DNA from: Knoxdaviesia capensis | Taxonomy: Eukaryota > Ascomycota > Sordariomycetes > Microascales > Gondwanamycetaceae | NCBI GenBank assembly: GCA_001510575.1 | Contig: LNGK01000005.1 | Location: 558,001 to 622,000, forward strand | Length of the DNA: 64,000 nt | Direction: 5' to 3' | Part shown: in pieces, positions 44,263 to 55,525 of the stretch | Position numbering within the stretch: the first letter of the stretch is position 1 | Layout of the letters: every line of letters begins with the position of its first letter | Made by a program: the position numbers and the translations under genes | Notes under the pieces: generated by a model | The model's database searches: none | Told to the model about the DNA's origin: nothing | Seen by the model: the letters and a program-made list of their open reading frames with translations, nothing else

Positions 44263-46580
44263 TCATATACCCTCCTCTCCCATGACGAACACCGGATGCT
44301 CTCCAGGCTCCGTCATCACCCTGACCAACTTCTTTTTCTCACTCCCTCGCCGACTCCCCGGTCCATCGACAGAGCCCCGGGAGCTGAACGGGTTGAAACC
44401 TGCATCGGACGACCGGGCTCTCGCTGCCTTCATTCCCTTCATCGCCTCCTCTTCAAGAGCTTCGACAATGGCCGGATCCCGAGACGCCAGTGCGATGTCT
44501 CCGAACTTCTTCTCTGGCAGTACTCCGTGCCGGACATATGAGTACCCGCCAATGATCACTGCGATCAAGGCGAACATGTTCGCCACGGCATATGGGATAA
44601 ACAGTCCATCGGCTAGGTAGCCATATCGATTCACCGGCTCAATTCGCGTGACATTCGCCACCTGCTTTTCGCACAGAAGGTCGTTGTGCAGCATGCTGAC
44701 AGTGATGTTGACACTCAGCTCTTCAATGAGTTCGGAAAGAGTGCGATTCCGCGCCAATTGCTTGTCCAGTCTGCGTTGTCCGGATAGCTTTCTGCTGCCA
44801 TCGGGATTGAAGTCCTCAGCTGGCGGCTGGCTGTATAGCCTGTCTGAGTACTCGAAAAACACGTCCAAGTCTGAGCTACCCAACAGACTATTGTGTGCAA
44901 TAGGGGTATCGATGGTGCCAAACATCGGCGGGTACTTGGTTTCATCTTCTTCCACAAACCAGTCGAGGGACCCGACAAGCTGGTCAGCAACTACCCACAG
45001 AAGAGCACTGTACGCATGTTGAACCAGATCCGACGCCTTCCCCTTTTCGTCAACAGGGAAAGGAACTTCTTCAACTGCTTTATAAGACGTGTTGATGGTT
45101 TGGTGGCTGCCGTCCCAGTGCAGAGATAGGTCATACGACGCGTTGAAGAGCCGGCACACCTGATAGGACCGCTTCTCAGAACGAACGCGGTTGCTGTCCC
45201 AGACGTACCGAAGGTATGTGATCCAGATCTGATTTGTGCCGTTGGACGGGGTTGGAGTTCGGGGGTCCCACATGGCTTCGAGCTGGCCATCGTCGCCATA
45301 CACTGGAACAATGCCCAGGTAAGCAATGTCCGTTTTGTGTGCGGTATCGACAGTATTACTCATGCTCTGGTTGATAAAGGTGTCCATGACGCTAACTACT
45401 GATGAGTTTGCATCAGAACAAGACACCAGAGGGCCATAAAACTGCAGGTCATACGATGATATCGGGAATGGCGAATCCAGCGGCAGGATGCTCCCCAGGC
45501 TTGACGCGGCCGTGGAGATCAGGGTCAAGACTGTTCTTGGTCCGTTGAACACACGGCTTTGGTCATTGACGGACTGTTGAGTGCCACCTTCAGCTGGCGG
45601 GGAGTATGCAAAGCGACGGCCCTGGCTCGGGTTGGTGATGGCGAGGCTGGAAACGTTCGTCGGCACAATCGATACTCGCACACTATCTTCAACATACAGA
45701 GTTGCCGGGGTGAAGAACGGCGGCAGTACAAGTCCCCAGGCTATAGCTGCCAGGAACCAGCCCATTTTGAACCGACTGAACAGCTCGCAATTCAGGAGAG
45801 ACGTGGCCGATGAATCGGCAGCGAAGGCGGCGTTGAGACCGTCGACTGTCATTCCCTGCTTCCGAATCGAGTACCAGAGCCACTGGGTATACGCACACCA
45901 GACACTGGCGGTTAAGGCTATCTGGTACATGAAGGCCAAACCCGAGGCGATTCTATGTTGCAGTGTCAGTGAAAGCCTGCCAATATTGAAGGGCACAAGA
46001 CCACATACTGGTTATTTTGCTCCTGATCGGCACTGTTTCCCACGATATTGCCCTTCAAGCTAACATAGAACGCAATATGTGCACCAGACAGAAGGACGCC
46101 CAGGATGAACCAACCCGTCATGATCATCGGCATCTTCCAGCGGTGCTGTGGCCGCACGAATAACTTCGACATGGCGGCATCGCGAGAGTCCACGATCGAC
46201 TGCAATGCCGTCGTCGAGACCCGGGTCAGCCTCCGGATCATGGACGGCGACGGGAGATCCGCCAGGGTGTCCTCAGTTCCGGAGCTTGCGCGGGTCTGTT
46301 CCCCGCCATCCTGCTTCAACGAGGATGAACGCCGTCGGGGGCCGGTGAAGGTGAATGCGCGGGAGAAGACAGGCCGCTGGGGAGGTGACGGGGATCCGGC
46401 TGCAGGAGGGTCTGGTGTTGTTGAGGAGAGCGGCTGAGCCACAAGGTAGTTTGGGGGAGGACTAGAGAGCGGAGAGACCAGGTCGTCGATGTATGACGAT
46501 GTCTCGATGTGCTGGGGACTTGGCGGAGACTGCGGTGGAGAAGACGGCGTCGACCTGTCGGGCCCGTTTGTTTGTGTCAT
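44263..46580 (-). CDS. Large fungal multi-pass membrane protein, unknown
   Basis: Two exons, 46580-46009 and 45952-44263, give 753 residues. The 56-bp intron has a GTATGT donor, CTGAC branch and TAG acceptor. Domain order: a Ser/Pro-rich cytosolic N-terminus of about 145 residues; a membrane helix (MTGWFILGVLLSGAHIAFYVSL); after the intron GLAFMYQIALTASVWCAYTQW and MGWFLAAIAWGLVLPPFFTPATL as two further helices; a long lumenal or extracellular part with many N-glycosylation sequons (NVS, NSS, NQS, NGT, NAS, NTS, NRT, NIT, NVT); a last helix (FIPYAVANMFALIAVIIGGYSYV); and a charged cytosolic tail with Ser/Arg clusters. The PPATL motif and layout match a family common in Pezizomycotina that databases sometimes mislabel as formylmethionine deformylase-like. 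No enzymatic motif is visible. An upstream in-frame ATG at 46640 is an alternative start. The role is unknown. Confidence 0.85.
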
Positions 46581-48386
46581 TGTAGGCAGCAAGCAACTGG
46601 AGATATGCGAGATTTGAGTAGGAGGTCGTGAAATGGTCATACCAAGCGTTAAAAACCACGGAGAACACGGCAAACCAAGGATGACGAGAGATCAAGGTGT
46701 CCCGCTAGGATGGGCGATGTCGAGATTTATACGTTCGCCTAGGACACTAGAATGCTTCCTTGCATGAATACACGCCATCCCGCGCATTGCGTCTACTCCT
46801 GCCGACAACTCCTGCCGATAAGGAGAGACGAGAAACGAGTTTGAAGAAGAATGGAAGGGGTGCAGGCGTTCCTTGATCAGGCTGCAGTGTCTAGAGATGC
46901 TTGTCTGTGTCTCTCTCTCTCTCTCTGGCCCACCCGAATTCCTGGGGGGGTTTGTTCCATCTCCCCGACTTCTCCCACCCGTGTTAATCAAGCTCGGGGG
47001 GGCATAGGAGGGTCGCATTCCCGGCTTTTTTCTTTTCTGTTTCTGGCGATGCTCGCGAAAAGGGATTCCCGCTTTGATGTCTCAGGTTCTGGAACAGAAC
47101 ACCACTTCGCAGAGAATGCAGAGTGTGAGGGGGCCAGTATGGCGAGCAGGGTCAGCGTAGCAGTGACAGTTTTGGCTGTCCCGTCTTTATCGGGGTCGGC
47201 CGAAATCTGGACGGAAGGCCCGGAGACGTGTTCGTTCTGGTCTTTTGCCGGTCGAGCCATGCTGAGATGGACAGGTGCCAGAATGTGCTTGTGCGCGTGG
47301 GGAGTCAGTGATATCGCGGGTTGTGACATACAGTGTGCCGGAGTTGGACCCAGCCCTGCGAGTGTGTCCCTTTCTGTCTTTCTTCTTTTTATTTTCTTGT
47401 CCAACTATGGAACGCAAATGTGTCTCTCTGCCCATTTCACTTAATTCTGTTCCTCGCCTTGTCTTTCTGTTTTTCTCGTATTCTTGTCTCCTCCCTTTCT
47501 TTATGGAATCCCGTGCCAGTCATGCACCCACGCACGAGCCTATAGGATGCACCCAGTCTGCAGCGTGCACTGCAACGCCCGGGCTTTGACTCGGATAAGG
47601 GACTTTTGAAGCAGCAGTATGTATCCCTTCGGCGTGTGGATGACTTGGAGCGGGGGGTTGAGCATTCCTTTGACACCTCGGGTGTGGATACGATGAGAGT
47701 GGGGGGGGATGGTTGTGATGGGAAAGGGGCAGGTACGGCAGGCAGAACGGGAAGATTAAGAAAGGCGAGCAGAACAGACTCGTCGGCTAGGAAAAGGAAG
47801 ATCGGCACATTCTTGGTGTCGGTCATCGGGGATGCAAGTCAGCTAGGGGTTCAGCAGAGTCTCAAAGGGTAGATGGAGACGGGGTGGATGACCGCATCGG
47901 ATGTTGAGTTGAGCCTGTGATGCTGCATCTAAGCACACTAAGACACGGGTTCCGGCGCAGGGGGAGTCCGGGTCATCCCGCTCCCGCTGAGCATGTTAGC
48001 CATCTTTCATCACGGGAAAGGGAACAGGGGAAGAGACAAACGCCACTCTCTGCCAGATGTGGTGTGGGGGTTGCATGCCATTGACGCCAGGGGTGAGGGA
48101 AGGGCGCTTTGGGAGCCATGGACGTTTTACTCTCTGTCCGTCTGAGTGTGTGGCTTTCCAGCGGCGTGAAAGACGCGGACTACAGGCTCGTAGCAGCAGT
48201 AAGGCTTGTCCCGTGCGGGTGGTGGTGGCAATAAAACGTCAAGCTGGCGACATCGGAGTTCAGGGATGGTCGTATTTGACAGCTGGTGCTATCGACAGCA
48301 TATACCCAATGTGTATCAATTATGTATCAAGAGGTTTAGCTAGAAAATAAAACATGTCAACTTTTCGATGCCGCCGTGTAAATCGT
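46581..48386. other. Intergenic, no supported gene
   Basis: About 1.8 kb between two - strand genes. A short CT run lies near 46,910 and a G-rich patch near 47,700. Open frames here are short, overlap on both strands and lack motifs. Confidence 0.5.
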
Positions 48387-49747
48387 CTAGATGAGTCCCT
48401 TGATGACCGCGGCCTCGGCGTTGAGGATGGAAGATCCCGCCGCACCGATGACAGCTGCTCCGAAACGCGAGGTAGTTAGTATGTGTGGTCAAAGCGTTCC
48501 TTGGGATAGAAAGAGGACGTACTGTTATGGCTCAACGCCACGAACTTGATATCGAAAATCCCGCTCTCGTCCTCGCGCACCCGGCCAACACTGACGGTGT
48601 AGCCGCCCGACAAGTTGCGGTCCAACCGGGGCTGCGGGCGATCGTCCTCGTCGAACACCTTGATGCACGGGTCCGGCGCCGAGGGGCACCCCAGACGGTT
48701 CGCTTCGGAGACGTAGGCGCGCAGGGCCTCGCGGCACTGCGCAGCACTGGGCGGCGGACGCGCGACGAAGCGCAGCGACACGCAGGCGGTGTGGCCGTCG
48801 AGCACGGGCACGCGGTTGCAGGCGGCGCTGACGCGCAGACCTTCCTGCTCGGCGAAGCCCGTGACGTCGGCGTTGACGCCGCCGAGGATCTTGCGCGCCT
48901 CCCACTCGAGCTTGTCCTCCTCGCCCTTGATGAACGGCACCACGTTGTCGACGATGTCCATCGAGCTGACGCCCGGGTAGCCGGCGCCCGACACCGCCTG
49001 CATGGTCACCACCGACACCGTGTCGACGGGCCCGAACTGCGCCTGCAGCGCCGCGAACGGGATCACCAGGCCGATCACCGCGCAGTTGGAGTTGCACACC
49101 AGGAAGCCCTTCTCCAGGGCGTGCACCTTGCGCTGGTGCGCGATCACGTCCAGGTGCGGCAGGTTGACCGTCGGGACGACCAGCGGCACCAGCGGGTCGC
49201 GGCGGTGGTTCTTGGCGTTGGAGAACACGGCCTTGTTTGCGAACTGGAATTCCTTCTCTATGGGCGAAGTTAGTTCGCTGCAGTCTCCCAAAGGCCCTCC
49301 GCATCATTCCGACTCCTCCTGCCGCTCCGGGGTCCGGCACCACTTACCGATATTTCCGGCCACATCGGCATCCAGCCCGCTGAAGATGACGTCGCAGTCG
49401 GCAAACTCGGCCGCCGTGCAGTTGCGCACCACCAGGTCGGCCACCGCGCCCATCGGCTCCGCCTGCTTCCAGCTCACGGCGTCCTTGTACTTCTTGCCAG
49501 CCGACCGCGACGACGCGCCAATTCCCTGCAGCTTCAGGAACGGGTGGTTCTGCAGCAGCAGGATGAACCGCTGGCCCACCGAGCCTGTGCACCCCAGAAC
49601 ACCTACAGGGCGGAAAAGTCTTGTCAGTTTCGCCGGTATCACCAAAAGACTGCCCGATCTTCGCTGCATGGTGGGGTGATCAGCCCGCCTGGTATGGGTG
49701 GGGGGAAGACATCACTCACCAACGTTTCTCACTCTGGTATCCGCCAT
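48387..49747 (-). CDS. HOM2: Aspartate-semialdehyde dehydrogenase
   Basis: Four exons (49747-49720, 49602-49348, 49257-48523, 48454-48387) give 361 residues; yeast Hom2 has 365. The enzyme reduces aspartyl phosphate with NADPH to aspartate semialdehyde, the branch compound for threonine, methionine and isoleucine. Motifs: GVLGCTGSVGQRF (NADP loop), the active-site Cys153 in CNSNCA, AVSGAGYPG, the substrate-binding RVPVLDGHTACV, and the ending HNTVIGAAGSSILNAEA. Exon 1 has only 28 bases (nine codons and one base). Introns are 117, 90 and 68 bp with GTGAGT, GTAAGT and GTACGT donors. At exon 4 two acceptors three bases apart are possible. The inner one (CAG) gives the conserved HNTVIG reading and was preferred. 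Absence in animals makes this family a known antifungal target class. A CCCTAA-type motif pair lies about 270 bases upstream of the start. Confidence 0.95.
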
Positions 49748-51621
49748 TGTGAGAGCAAAACGCGGAAACGTGAAGGTAAGTTGTATGTATACGTGCTTCA
49801 AGCCAGAAAGTTCACAGAAAGAGAGAAGTTTCAGTCGGAAAAGCCTCACAATATACGGCCTGGGAAAGGTTTCGCGGATTAAGAGTCATAGATCAAACAC
49901 ACTGAACAAACGAAAAATTGAAGCCGCTGTCGGAGGGGCAGCGCGGCCCTGATTGGGCGAAATCCATGTTCCCAGTGAGAAATTTCCACGCACGCTAGCG
50001 GTCTGGACCCGGCAGAACCCTAGCCAACCCTAATCTGGTCCGGCGTCGGAGACGGGCACTAGCATCCGAGCATCTGATGATCAGGATATTATCAAGAGAG
50101 GTATTGCCACAAGAGAAAGGCTTACGGTTTTGGGGCTCTTGTTACGGAGGATTGACATGGTAGTCGAACAGGTGCTGGCATAATTTCCGGACGTGAGTCG
50201 AGCTGAATACGAGTGTTGGATGAAGTTGATGTGTTAGAGAGAGCTCGTTCCGAACAGTCAAAAGTTTTTATAGAACATCTAGCATTTTACATCAAGGCGT
50301 GTTATTCGATGTTCCCGTACAACATGTATCTCAATTCCCTGCGCATTCTCATTCGTTCCGTATCCCACCTGTTCTTAGATCAATCCTGTCGAGTCAGTCT
50401 CTATATCAATCTCTCACGGTTAGCCATCGTGTAACCGCTTATTCCATGCTACATGACAAAACCGTATGATACGGATCAACAGGTAGTTGACTATAGTGTT
50501 TTACTGCAGTGGTAAGGTGCTTTCTGGTGTACATTTTTTAAAGGCAATGCAAGGTCAGGTCTGAACCCATTTATCGCTCAGCTTCGAGACTCCCAACCGT
50601 AATGCTAGGTATCGTTGGTGATGGAGACTCATGTTGAAGGATATTTGGTGTTGCAGCAAAAGGGAAAGCTGAATACTGCATTATCCGTGAGTCGGCTCCT
50701 CTGATGTCTTGAATAGCTTGCTGAAGATAGTGGGGATACCAATATTGACACATGGCTATCGACCCGTCCTACAACAAGAGCTTCCCGACTTGTGGTTGCA
50801 GTGTTCTCCAGCTGGATCGCTTTCCAGGCACAACTTGATGATCTTGATGCTTGGAGACCCTGGTTTCAATGTGATGACGAGCAAGCCCCTAACTTTCCTC
50901 CTAGGATGAAGCACCATGCTGGGTGCTATGGGAGAGGGTGACGAAATAATAACCAGCCCAATACCTGAAGAATGTCAAAACTGAGAGAGTGATGGAGTCT
51001 GAGTAAGATTATATGTTAAGGGGACTTTCCGACAAAAGAACCAACCGGTCCAGGAGGACATCATCCTTTTGTTTTTTTTCTTTTGTTTTCGCCACTTATA
51101 CATGTTCTGATATCTATTATTTCCAACCCTCACGAAAATCTCACAGTGGCCCTTAGGATACCCCTTCACTTCACTCTCCGGGTTGCAGACCTGGAGGGCC
51201 TACGACTACCGACACCCTCTGGCTCATAGCCAACATACAACCCGCGTCGCCTGTTGTGGCACGTCTATGACACCCAGAATCTAGAGCTTACCCTTTCACC
51301 CACCAGCAGCATATGTCGAGTTCATACAGAGGTAACCAGATATCTTTGCCTCTCGTGTCCATTTAGAGAAGCTATCAGTGATGATTCCTCCCATTTCCTC
51401 AACGGCAGTGTTCGAAAGATAGGCATCCTGTCAGCCAGGGAGAAAGTCAAAGAATTCGCCCTGGCCACGAGCTGCGCTTCGTCACAGACATGCAGTGTAA
51501 ATGGCAGCTCATCTCCTCTGTATCCAAAAAGGCGAGGCTAAGGGAGTGGGTATCATGTTTATTATGGATTAAAAGTTAAATGGAGATATATAACAAAGGA
51601 AAAGCAAAGAATGAAACAGCC
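49748..51621. other. Intergenic, AT-richer, no supported gene
   Basis: Nearly 1.9 kb. The part next to HOM2 holds its promoter, including AACCCTAG-CC-AACCCTAA at 50016-50033. From about 50,200 on the sequence is AT-richer with short frames that show no conserved motif; decayed repeat DNA is possible. Confidence 0.5.
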
Positions 51622-53147
51622 TCATATCGGCTGTGGCTGGCCGTCTTTCTCTAAGACCTGCATGACCCCCTCAGGATCCTCCACCATAGTAGCTTCAGAC
51701 TCCCTCCTGGAGCCACAAAAGGACTCGCCACTGCCCAACGGAGGGACCGCCACGGGCGTACTCTTGTACCCGTGGCCCAGGCTGTACTCCAGCCACACGT
51801 TCTCGAACGCCTCGCTGGACCGGGCCGCCGGCACGCACGGCGGCGGCGGGCCGAGCGTGGCGGCGCACAGCGAGTCGGTGCTGGCCAGGTGGGCGACGCC
51901 GCGGTGGTGGGGCAGGTCGGCCAGGATGGCCTGCAGGCGGTGGCGGCGTTCGGCGGTGTAGGGCCGCGGCGGGGCGAGTTCGCCCTGCGGACCCATCCAG
52001 CCGTCGAGGCCGAAGAGGCGCCGCACAGCGGGCCAGCAGAGCGGGACGTTGCCGACGATGAAGGCGAGGGAGACTTCGGCGGCGTAGAAGAAGAGCCAGG
52101 CTGGTTCGTGCGGGTGCGCGAATGTGTATGAGCGGGTGAGGGCACAGGAGACTATCTGCACAAGGGTGAGCAAGGTGCTGGGTTAGCTGGCACTCAGGGG
52201 TTGAGGAGTGGGGGAGGGGACTGACGTTTAGAACTCCGAGGCCGAGGACAAGGCAGAGGATGAACTTCCGCCGCCATTGTAATCGGCATTGGATGATGAT
52301 GGGGATGGGAATGCACAGGAGTAATGCGTCGGTCGAGATACTCCACACGGCGGAGAGTATCAAGTGGTTGGAGTATGTTTCGCATTGCCCTAAGCACTCA
52401 CATTAAACCTCAGTGTTAGCAACTCGAATAACCTGGGAACATGCATGATCCGTCGCGGTTGCATACCTCGATGGGCGGGGACACGCCAGTAGTTACCCAC
52501 AGACCCGCACCAAGCACACAGATAGAGACAGACAACAAGGATGTATCCTGCGGTGCAGTATCCGGCAATTGCCTTTGCCACAAGTTGATGAGTATCAAAC
52601 GCAACCCTACACTCCAACGTTAGGCCAAAGTTCTCATCACGGCAAGGGGGTTGGGCTCGTACATTAGACGGTAGTAGAGCACGGCCAGGCAGATCTTGAC
52701 GATATACTCGGTAGTCATCGTCAGAAGCTCTGCGGCGACCCGTAATCGTTTGACATATATCTGGGAGTTTATCTCGTCTGGGCTTGCTCTCGAGAGTTCG
52801 TGTGGAAGCATTCTTCTTGTGCTGGCCCGCCCGATTTCGTTCAGGGCGACAATGTCGGCTGTGAGTGTTGCCTACGAGACGAGAGTGGGTTAGTCCGGAC
52901 TGATTGGCACGAGAGTCCTTAGGAGGTTTGCACTCACGAAAGCCAACACCGTTAGGTAGTCTTCGAGTTGCAGTTTCCGCCATGTCCCCAGCTTGATCCG
53001 CCGTGATATTCTGCAGGCGTTTGTTAGTGACAAGAGGACACATTCGCAATTAATCGAAGACAAAACTCACAACCTGCACCCGAGTGACAACAGGCACACT
53101 CCGTATAACGTCCACGACTCAATCGCAACAGCCCTGTGTAGACTCAT
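51622..53147 (-). CDS. Rhodopsin-like seven-helix fungal membrane protein
   Basis: Six exons (53147-53071, 53010-52938, 52871-52663, 52606-52467, 52389-52226, 52155-51622) give 398 residues. Donors are GTGAGT, GTGAGT, GTACGA, GTATGC and GTCAGT; the last is weak but the frame and family pattern require it. The protein belongs to the large fungal rhodopsin-domain (SAT4/PTH11-related) family: IESWTLYGVCLLSLGCR, LEDYLTVLAF, YIVKICLAVLYYRL, YCTAGYILVVCLYLCAW, the Cys-containing QCETYSNHL, WSISTDALLLCIPIPIIIQ, KFILCLVLGLGVLN, and the WLFFYAAEVSLAFIVGNVPLCWPAVRRLF end helix. No retinal-binding Lys is expected in this family and none was assigned. It sits in a membrane and probably senses or scaffolds, but ligands are unknown. 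The cytosolic tail after residue 270 is Pro/Arg-rich. Confidence 0.85.
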
Positions 53148-54667
53148 CTTCAAAGCATTTCCAGTAGCAACCGATAAGACACTGAATGCTACTGCTGCGG
53201 GTAATGAGCAAGAAACGAACGGCGGAACCAGGAAACATGACGGATACCAGATGTATATATAGAAAGACCTCACCGGCATTGGCAGAAAACATATCCAGGG
53301 GTACCGTCCTCCTCATTCCACACATCCTTGAGCCAACTGGGGCTCATCGACAAGCTCTTGGGATTGCGCATCCATGTCAGAAATCAGCATCCCCCGGTCT
53401 CCAACACGGCGAGATTGTTACACTCCCCACAATACGCCCGGAGAAAAGCAGCAAAAAAAAGAAAAAAAAAGAAAAAGAAAAACCAGCACCCCTACCGCTG
53501 GATCTGCTGGATCGGCGTGCCCAAAGAGGGTAATTCTGCAGCCCCGGACGCAACTGACAGGTCAGAACGCGCAAGGCCGGGTATCTCCCGGCTATCCTGC
53601 CATGGATGTGCTCTGTGCAAGTGTTACGTGCAGAGGTGGTCGACGGGCCCAGACCCCGAAGTCGCCACACCAACAGCACTGATGTCAGGCCAGAGTGATT
53701 TCCCCTTAGGGTTTGACCTCCACCCAAACCCCCCCTGTGGCCCGTTCACCGATCTGCACGGCTTTTCTACGCGAGGAGGCCACGGAACTCAGATCCGGCG
53801 ACGAAAAAGCGGTGTTAGCAGGGAAAAATTGCACGAACCCCCGTCGACTGAATATCATGTCAGTCCATCGCATGCGACGTGTATTTCTTAATCTCTTCCC
53901 TGGTAAACATGCCTGCTAAACAACCTCAAACACGCCTAACCGCGCCGATCGAGGCTCCTGTGCAGGGGTTCATCTAATTTCGGAGATCGGCGGTCATATT
54001 TAGGTTGGACCCCCCTGACAGCCCGGGCCGCGCCACTGCAACATCGCACAGGGAATAAAAGAGAGAAAAAAGGGGGTTTTATTTATTTTTGCAATTCTTT
54101 TTCTTTTGTTAAATCAGTTTCTCATTTGATACCAAAAGAAATTGTGGATTTAGTGCAGGGAACTCCCACGAACCGCCTGCTCCATGGACTGAGCCCACCA
54201 TAAATGCTAGCGCGCCCCGTTACGAAAAAGCCGGCTCAGGGCCTAGTCTCGGTTCCTGGATAACTGGATCAGTCATGGTGTAGTCACCACAAACTTGGAC
54301 GTCCAGCCAGTTCAACTGACTCGCAAATGCGCACTCAGAAATGATGTTCTGAGTGGGATTTGCAGTATCGTAACCCTCGAAGTACCTCTTCGGTGCATGT
54401 GCACGCAGAAGGTACATGCACCATAGAACCACGATGTTGGAAAGAGCTACATCAGATTAAATAATATAACAACAAAATAAAAATAGGATCAAGATTCAAA
54501 ACCAGAGCGGGCGGCCGAGATCCAAGAATCGGAGAATCGGAGAAGCAGGAAAACACCCCAGGAGAAAGAAACACTCAAAACACCTCGACGTCAGATTTCC
54601 CCATCTCCACGTCGCCACCTCATCTAGGATGAGCTGCAAACCGTCCAGAATGGTACGTGAGTGAGCA
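53148..54667. other. Intergenic, no supported gene
   Basis: About 1.5 kb including a purine run of A and G at 53,445-53,482, a TTAGGGTTT word at 53706-53714 and an AT-rich patch near 54,060-54,140. No conserved frame was found. Confidence 0.5.
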
Positions 54668-55525
54668 TCACTCGTCCTCCTGCTCCTCCTCGTCTTCGGT
54701 TTCCGAGCTCGAGGCTTCCAGAACAGTCTCGGCTTCCACGCTCTCGGCATCGTCACTGTCGGCATCGTCACTTTCGGTTTCGTCGCTCTCGGCTTCCTCG
54801 CTCTCGGCTTCCTCGCTCTCGGCCTCGTCACTGCCAGCCTCCACACCCTCGGCGTGCTCATCCTCCGCTTCATCACTCTCAGTCTCGTCGCTGTCAGTGT
54901 CCGCGCCCAGAGCCTCCATGCTCTGGCCGGCCAGGCCGGCCTGGTCGACTCGCATCGCAGACCCGTTCGCAAAGTACTCGCCAAACGAGCGGCCCCGCAC
55001 CACCAGCGCCCGGCGCCACATCCTGCGCACGCGATCGGCGACCGCAAACTCATCCGACGGGCGGCCGAGCGGCACGAAGCCCGGGGCAATCAGGCCGCGC
55101 GGCGGCGTGTAGAACCCGAAGTGGCGCGCGCCGCGCCGGTACGTGGCGCTGGGCCGGCAGCCGACCCAGCGCGCGGCTTCGGCGTACTGCGCGTGCACGC
55201 GGCTGTACAGCAGCCGGAAGAAGCAGTACATCTCCGCCCACGTCAGCTGGAGCCGGACCGCCGCCACCGTGCGCTCCACGTCGGCTGCCAGCTGCTCGTA
55301 CGACACGCCCAGCATCCGCAGCACCTCGGCCCGCGCCGCATGCACCAGCGCCGGGTCCTCGCGCACCAGCTCCACGTACGTCTCGACCGTCGGCCGGTCG
55401 TAGCCCTCGGTGATCACCTCCTCGTTGGGCAACATGCACAGCCACTCCAGCTGGTCGCTCACTTCGCGTGCCCGGATGGCCTGCACCAGGCAGAGCGCCT
55501 GGCGGGCGTTGGGGGAATACGACAT
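54668..55525 (-). CDS. Unknown protein with acidic pentapeptide-repeat tail
   Basis: Single exon, 285 residues, ATG at 55525. The first 195 residues look folded and helical, with several Trp and Tyr (LEWLCMLPNEEV, LQLTWAEMYCFFRLLYSRVHAQYAEAARWVG, RRMWRRALVVRGRSFGEYF). I recognise no family. From about residue 210 the protein is almost entirely Glu, Asp, Ser and Ala, including about seven copies of a five-residue unit of the type ESDEA / ESEEA / ESDDA. No signal peptide or membrane segment. The G/C-rich codon bias of the folded part supports a real gene. The tail may be a nuclear or chromatin-type acidic region or a phosphorylation platform; this is inference only. Confidence 0.72.
   Translation of the reverse strand: MSYSPNARQALCLVQAIRAREVSDQLEWLCMLPNEEVITEGYDRPTVETYVELVREDPALVHAARAEVLRMLGVSYEQLAADVERTVAAVRLQLTWAEMYCFFRLLYSRVHAQYAEAARWVGCRPSATYRRGARHFGFYTPPRGLIAPGFVPLGRPSDEFAVADRVRRMWRRALVVRGRSFGEYFANGSAMRVDQAGLAGQSMEALGADTDSDETESDEAEDEHAEGVEAGSDEAESEEAESEEAESDETESDDADSDDAESVEAETVLEASSSETEDEEEQEDE

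Noticed and set aside
48485..49273. 262-codon frame antisense to HOM2
   Set aside because: Same codon-bias artefact; the HOM2 reading is fully conserved.
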